Below are positions 58,301-64,000 of a stretch of DNA of 64,000 nucleotides, piece by piece. Each line of letters opens with the position of its first letter. Position 1 is the first letter of the stretch. Under the pieces are notes generated by a model. That model was not told the origin of the DNA. It ran no database searches and saw nothing but the letters and a program-made list of their open reading frames with translations. Source of the stretch: Neodiprion pinetum (lineage: Eukaryota > Arthropoda > Insecta > Hymenoptera > Diprionidae); NCBI RefSeq assembly GCF_021155775.2, contig NC_060232.1:32851089-32915088 (forward strand), read 5' to 3'. Position numbers and translations under genes: made by a program.

Positions 58301-61300
58301 GAGTTGAGAGAATAATCTGAGAAAAATTAGGAATTGTTTTTGAATTATTTAAAGTTGACTTGGCGGGCGGTTCGGAAAAAATTCATTCCACCTTGATAAG
58401 GACCACTCTAATGTATATACATATTTGTAATTTTCCTCAAAGGTTAAGTGCAGCATATTTTTTTTCTCACGAATAATATACCTCATCATAATTTTCCTTA
58501 GTATGATATTTTTTTACTACTCCACACCGCGAACGATTCTAACTCTCTCTCTCTCTTTCTTTCTCTCTCCTCCCTTTTCCCCGGGTCTCACGCCGCGGAT
58601 AGTTGAATAGAATGAGAAATTTCGATGAAAGGGATGGAATTCGAATCTCTTAAATTCCCATGAAAACTGGAAACGAGATACGCGGACATAATATACGTAT
58701 ACGTGTATCCTTCTGGGTTTTCCCATAAATTTTCGATTTCGCATGACCCCCTCGGGATGTCCCGCTCCCGGTCACTGTATACATTATACCTATATACACA
58801 TCCCTTTACAGAAAGGTCTGTGACTCGGTTTCACCATCCCCTGCGCTCTCCTGAAACCCGGCATGCGTGTATGCGTGTCTATGTCGCATCGTTTCTGTCT
58901 GACCCGAGTATCGCCGGTCACGGATAAACGAGCATGAGTGTATGGGTATGGGAAGACTTGTATGTATAATATAGGTATGTATCCCCGCATCCTAGGGGAC
59001 CGAAGGACCTGCTTCCTGATAAAGTATCCTGAAGGACACTCGGAAAACACCAGCTATTGCTGCTTCGTATAATATAAACAGTACCGATTGAGAAAGATCA
59101 GTCTCTCATTGTCACCTAAATTACTACAATCATTATTTTCACATTAAAAATGTTTTTCGACCGCACTAACGACTTGTTTACATTATTTTTATTTTATTGT
59201 AAAAAATTATATTTACGCTTGATTAATATCTGTGCACTGATAATAATAATCATTGTTATTGTAACACGTAGCGTGCATAATACTTAATAGTACGCAGTAT
59301 TGGCGATGGTAATGATTTGAAATGGTGAATTTAGACCGTGACGAGAGATACTCAGGTACGAGTATAAAGTGCCCTAATTTATGAATTAACAGGCAGACGA
59401 CCTTATTCCGAATTAATCTCATTACGGATGCTAATGAAACGAGAGCAGGGTTGATCGGAGACGCATAAGCGAAGAGTATAAGACTTACCGGCATGGGCGA
59501 CCATGTGACTGGGTATCGTACCTGGGGTGAGTGAATCCCCTGTGAATCACCACGCCTGGGAAATTGCCTTCCAAAACGACGTTGCCTCTGCTCTTACGTT
59601 GTATGGAGAACGCGATCGCTGATGGGATGAAGAAGAATTCGTTATTAAGCGTTACGCATAATTAGCGTTATTTGAATAACGAAACACTTCTCAATCTTAT
59701 TGTTAGTTGAATTATTTATACAGATGTGACATGAAATAAACGAAATAGATAATAATAATCTGATTCAAATACCACGTGGATACATGTAAACTAATCCTTC
59801 TGAAGCAGACGTCGCAACCGTCCTCGTCGATAGTTTAAAACTTTGTTGAATCCAATTAAATTCAATTATTTATGTCCATCAAAAATATTCTCCTAACTAT
59901 ATCTAATGCGGTCGTTTTTCATTGACGGTCTTAATCGTTCAAAACTGGATTGGGATCGTATGTATACATTAGAAAAAGTTCCGACGTAAAAAATAGTGAA
60001 TATTTCTTACTTATTGCGTGAATTACGAGGGTATGTATATCCACCACCCATTACGCATATTGCAGGTACGGCAGGTTACTGGGCATATGTATAATAATGT
60101 TTTACGATCTCGGAGAGAACGCTGACATAAATCACTTGTAATTCCGTTATTTTCAGCACCGACCTAATTCCGTCCGGGGAAACGAAATTGAGTTCCGTTG
60201 TCTTGTTCTTATTACATCCCCCCCTACGCCCAAATCCCTCTTACATGATATTATTTTCCCATCTTCGCTCCTTCGCTTTTTATACAAGTTTTGTTAGCTC
60301 ATTTCATACACCGTAAAGCCAACTTTATTATTCGCATCATACTGTTAGCAAAGATTGGCCATGCCTGTCACGCATTTTCCTCTGATTATAAGGGTAGCGC
60401 CAAGTACGATATCTCGCGGCGAGGGATCAAAAACCAATCTCGCGTACCAAATCCTGGTCGAGTTTATACGATGCGCACGCGGTTCGTCGTCCTCGTTCCT
60501 ATAAACTCTTCTCACGACGTTTAAATTTCCGTTACATTTTTTTTTTCTCGAGCCAGAGTATATGTGTATACATATCTTTTTTTTTCCTTCTTCTGCTCTC
60601 TCTCCTTTTTTTCTTCTCTTCATATGGCATGCATCCGGGGCTCGGAGATGATTAGATATGCGCGCCGTGCGTCGGGCTGATGACACCGGATATTTTGATG
60701 CACCTTAGCAATTTGGTTACAGCATCCGACCAGTGTGTATCAAATAAGAAAAAATATTAAGAAACTTATATTTTCCCATTTTCGTTTTTTCGAGGGGGTA
60801 GCGGGTCATTGAATCGCACAACGAATTAATATTGAAGTACAATGGCTTGTGTTTAGTGAAGCTTATTTATTTTGCAAAACCGTCGCTGTAAAAATTGTGC
60901 AATGCATATAATTAGAATGGTAAATTGGCGAAACAAAAAGTTTTAAGAAAAAATGAAATAAGCAATCTCGTGCGTAAGTGGTAATTTACTCCTCAAGATT
61001 ATTCATTTGAAAATATTGTGGTTTTTTGAACGACGCTGAAGATACAATGAAGTGCGTATTCATCGATCGATAAAAACCGCAGGTTAATACAAACCGTATT
61101 GCACGATACGTTAAAAATTTAACGTTCATCCTTCAAGCCTGGTTCTTAAATTATACCTGCGCGCGAAAACTCCAATGGTATCCGCGGTGGTTCACCTTCT
61201 CCTTCCGGATCTGATATGCACCGAATATTTTCTCAGGTTATAAACTCGACGAGCGCCCCCCGTGGGCGGCGTACGATATTCGTGTTCCCATGAACAGGTA

Positions 61301-64000
61301 GCACACATTGCATACGCGTAAATAGTTGCACGCACACTTAGACGCGTCTCTGCCGCGTGTGAGAATGAATACGAGAGGAGAGCACTGCGTGTGTGCGCAT
61401 GGTGCATGCGGTGCGCGTAGTTACGTAGTACAATGAGTGTATAAGGATCAGAGGAGAGGCCGTGAGGTATGGGTAGGATGGTAGGAAGGTAGGAAGGTAG
61501 GTAGGTAGGTAGGTAGTTACGCGAAGGGGAAAGATGACAGGTAGTTCCCATGGGACGTTTCTGGAGCAATAATTCCCACAGGTTGCCTAGACGGGGAAAA
61601 CCGTACAGTGTACCTTGAAACTGGGATACACTGCACTGGAGTACAGGACGACGGGATAACCGTAGCGGAACTGACTGACTGACTGACTGCTCGGGGATCA
61701 AAGGGAAGAAAGGTCAAGAGTATATGTATATATATTATACATATATGTATGTATACCTAGGAAGAAACCGACTCCGCGAGTCTCGCTTACGTGAAGTCTG
61801 GTCATGTGCTCGGAAGGATTTATATTATTCGGGATTACAGGTTCAGATTCTTCTCCGTGCAGTTGCAGGGTAACGAATAAATATAATTGCACGGAAGCGA
61901 ATTGAAAGGGCTTCGAATTTCCATGCCTGGAGCAATTGGATACCAGAGTGTTCCTGTTTCTATCAGTATCGGCAATACTCGTTAGTCAAGTACGCCCTTC
62001 GCATTCCAAGTATTATCGTATTACCTTCTACCGTACCGAGGAAATAACTAGTTCAGTCTGCAGTGAATTTACTCAATTACACTCGAGAACTCGATGACAC
62101 CGCGATTTGTGGTTGAGTGATATCTGGAAAAATCTGGACAAGTTGAGTGGGAATTGGTGAGCGCAGAAAAAAAAAAAAAAAAATAAAAAATATGTGATCC
62201 AAAAATGGTGAAAACTGTAACTGTTGTTATATATAGATATGTATAACAATGCTCGATTTTTTGAACGAGTTTATACGCGCAAACTTGGTGTTCTTCGAGC
62301 ACGACGAAAGATGATAACGAGTAGAAAACGTACCTACTGCATAATTTAAAATGCATATTTAAAAGTGAAAGATTACAATTTCTCTCGGCATTTCTTTTAT
62401 ATATGCAGATGAAATAGCTGCTTAAATTACATTGCGCAATTTTTAGCTTTTATATTTCAACGTGCAGTTTCTTCGAAAGTAGCGAGGTTTATTTAATTCA
62501 ACTATCCAGCGTTCCCAAAGTTGTCTGTAAACTCGCCGAGTGTAATTTTCATAAATTTGGATTACAAACGATGCTTATAAAATACAATTCCTTTCTCACG
62601 GGCTGTAGGAGACGAACCAAAAAAAACAAAACAACAAGAAAATAGAAATAGTCAGTTTGCGAAGGTTTATTTCACAACGTCGCGGGACGTTCTTATTATC
62701 CGCGGCGAGACTGTATTATATTGCATAGAGACGTTCTCGTTGAATAGTTGACCTCATTCTAACCTGACCAAGTTTTACTCTTTCGTAAATATGCCACACG
62801 GTTTCATTGTAACTAAATTTGCTTTCAATTCGTACTACAGAGATATTTGCGCACGACATTTGCAAGCAGATGCGCAGTGGAAGCTGCGGAGTGACTGCAG
62901 GTTGTAAGAAAATATTCATTCGCAGTCACGCTGAAATTATTTCACGAAGCGGCCTATAATTTCCGTATCAAAGAGGTACACGGAGGTCAAAAAGTAGAAT
63001 AGAATAAAAGGCCGCTCAATAGATGGGTCACAATATCGAATCCTCCAATAGCCAAAAATCTAATTCATTATAAAATTTGAAAACGTAGAAAGGTGTAATG
63101 TAATGTGGAAAGGTATAGAAAGCTAAAATGTACAATTATGAAAAGTCCGATGCTTCTCAGGTTTCGTCTTGGTGTTTTTTAAATATTCACTCTCAGAATT
63201 CTGCTTCTCGAATTTTCTATTACGTTATAAAATTCTGTGACCCAGATTTTTGGCTCTTTGAAAATTCCATATCGCTACCCTTCTAATTGCCGTATGCGTC
63301 TCTTCTACCTTATCACTCCCTGCAACCTGGCGATTGTTGCGTCAAAGTTTCGTCACATCAATACAACCACCATGTATTTCGTTACAGAAATTGCGCGTAG
63401 TCATAATACGACTTCTGCAAACGTCTGTTTCAGACGCGGCCGAGCGTCTGCTGACCCTGCTGGGCGTTGACGAGGACGACGAGGCCTCGTCGTCGGAGGA
63501 CGAGGGTGTGGAGGTCGACCTGGAGGACAGCGACGGAGATGAGCCGCAGGACACGCGTCTGTTGCACCAGCTCGCGGCGTCGCTGGCGCAGGAGCTGAAG
63601 TACGCGAAGCAGAACAGTTCTAACAGCAAACTAGCGCTGCAGAGCCAAGGGGCATGCAGCGAGGTTCAGGGTAAGAACGGGACGACTTCGAGCATGGATT
63701 TCGGCCCCGAAACGACGCGGGAGTACAGCTCGATTAGCTTCGAGAGGCGCGGAAGTTCGGCTCCGTTCTGCCATAGCGAGGAGTCCCGTCTTTCCCGACA
63801 CCTGCAGCACCGTCTGCACGAGCAGCTGCCGCCCCCGCCCCCCTACCAGTGCACCAGGGTGAACGCGCTGCCCCAGCCTAACGAGGGGCGGGGGAAGTTC
63901 GAATTCGTCGCGAGGGCCCAAAACCACGCGGAAATGCCACCCGCCTACCCCTCCTTCGGCTCCTGCGCCATGATCGAGGACCCCGAGGGGCCCCGGCTGA
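52741..64000 (+). CDS. unidentified acidic protein with two PPxY motifs (5' part, runs off window)
   Basis: Three exons: 52741-52782, 56398-56494 and 63434-64000 (open to the edge). Donors GAG|GTAATT and GA G|GTAATT and acceptors CTTCCAG and GTTTCAG join in phase, giving at least 235 residues. Residues 24-57 look helical (LEDLVNLASDIADAA, AAERLLTLLG). Residues 59-83 are a Ser/Asp/Glu-rich acidic tract. 89-106 is another possible helix (LLHQLAASLAQELKYAKQ). PPPY (181-184) and PPAY (215-218) match the WW-domain ligand motif PPxY. Exon 3 is GC-rich with strong third-position GC, unlike its introns, which supports coding. Exons 1 and 2 are short; a start at 56404 is the alternative. I do not recognise the protein; a regulatory or adaptor role is only a guess. 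Confidence 0.72.
54283..54337 (+). repeat. 55-bp inverted repeat, left copy
   Basis: Starts GTATGCCATAGAGTCTGACA and is the exact reverse complement of 57632-57686. Similarity ends sharply on both sides. It lies in intron 1, with its partner in intron 2. Confidence 0.9.
55287..55328. repeat. (GA)n microsatellite
   Basis: About twenty GA units, interrupted once by AAA near 55318. Confidence 0.95.
57632..57686 (-). repeat. 55-bp inverted repeat, right copy
   Basis: Exact reverse complement of 54283-54337. Together the two copies bracket exon 2 (56398-56494) at distances of about 2.1 kb and 1.1 kb. Confidence 0.9.
57793..58384. repeat. long foldback element (about 284-bp arms)
   Basis: 57793-58076 and 58102-58384 are imperfect reverse complements, with shared blocks such as CCCGTGCCTGTAAGAGGG, AACTGCGAGGTTT and TGGGCATTAGTG, separated by a loop of about 26 bases. 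No open frame is conserved. A foldback MITE or a hairpin-RNA locus would both fit. No clear target duplication was found at the ends. Confidence 0.8.
58542..58570. repeat. CT-rich microsatellite
   Basis: Alternating CT run with two TTT interruptions. Confidence 0.9.
61474..61515. repeat. (TAGG)n / (TAGGAAGG)n microsatellite
   Basis: About ten tetranucleotide units, the first ones alternating with AAGG. Confidence 0.9.
61671..61689. repeat. (CTGA)n microsatellite
   Basis: Nearly five CTGA units. Confidence 0.9.

Larger units (their letters stand above)
56495..63433 (+). other. intron 2 of the PPxY-protein gene
   Basis: 6.9 kb with no second gene recognised. Contains the right 55-bp inverted repeat, a foldback of about 590 bp, and several microsatellites. 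Open frames on both strands (for example near 61200-61700 minus) follow low-complexity sequence and have no domain. Confidence 0.5.

Noticed and set aside
61192..61717. Minus-strand open frames of up to 169 codons
   Set aside because: They run through TAGG and CTGA repeats, giving Tyr/Leu/Pro/Ser repeats, and have no domain or splice context.
63342..63927. Minus-strand open frames opposite the last exon
   Set aside because: Shadows of the GC-rich plus-strand coding exon; their Ser/Arg-rich translations mirror the Glu/Asp codons of the real frame.
1..64000. CRISPR arrays, operons and bacterial-type signals
   Set aside because: No regularly spaced direct repeats were seen and all recognised genes are intron-split, as expected for eukaryotic nuclear DNA.

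Overview
The window is nuclear DNA of an animal, most likely an insect. It is AT-rich, its genes are split by spliceosomal GT-AG introns, and it holds a Dok-7-type adaptor, a tandem family of arthropod-style 5'-nucleotidase/apyrase genes, a Penelope-like retroelement and a solo LTR. A hymenopteran is my best guess, from gene content and base composition only.

Layout. 1-2489: AT-rich non-coding DNA. 2490-8727 (minus): a PH + IRS-type PTB adaptor of the Dok-7 family, with a very long tyrosine-motif tail. 10179-14223 (minus): gene A, an intact nine-exon 5'-nucleotidase/apyrase with a signal peptide and a GPI-anchor-like C-terminus. A second candidate first exon for it lies at 18275-18420. 20434-22085 (minus): a 5'-truncated Penelope-like element (RT + GIY-YIG) with a hammerhead-like motif beyond its 3' end. 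23671-29409 and 34308-39982 (plus): genes B and C, two nearly identical ten-exon secreted apyrase-like genes lying at a constant 10,573-base offset from exon 2 onward. 44077-48675 (plus): a third copy, D, which is a pseudogene with several deletions. A stranded antisense copy of gene A's distal first exon sits at 42380-42525 between C and D. An 848-bp solo LTR (30225-31072) interrupts the B unit and is absent from the same place in the C unit. 51960-64000 (plus): a CpG-rich leader and three exons of an unidentified acidic protein with two PPxY motifs, running off the right edge. Its introns hold a perfect 55-bp inverted repeat that brackets exon 2 and a long foldback of about 590 bp.

How it fits together. 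The centre is an expanding and decaying cluster of nucleotide-hydrolysing ectoenzymes. Gene A keeps the canonical metal-site and base-stacking motifs and appears membrane anchored. B and C lack the anchor exon, carry a split exon pattern, and have His where the family usually has Asn in GGHxN and Phe in GGDGF. This suggests secreted enzymes with altered specificity. The cluster grew by segmental duplication of gene bodies and flanks, with mosaic similarity pointing to gene conversion or unequal exchange. All exon limits were read by eye from splice consensus, phase and family motifs; none has been tested against transcripts.
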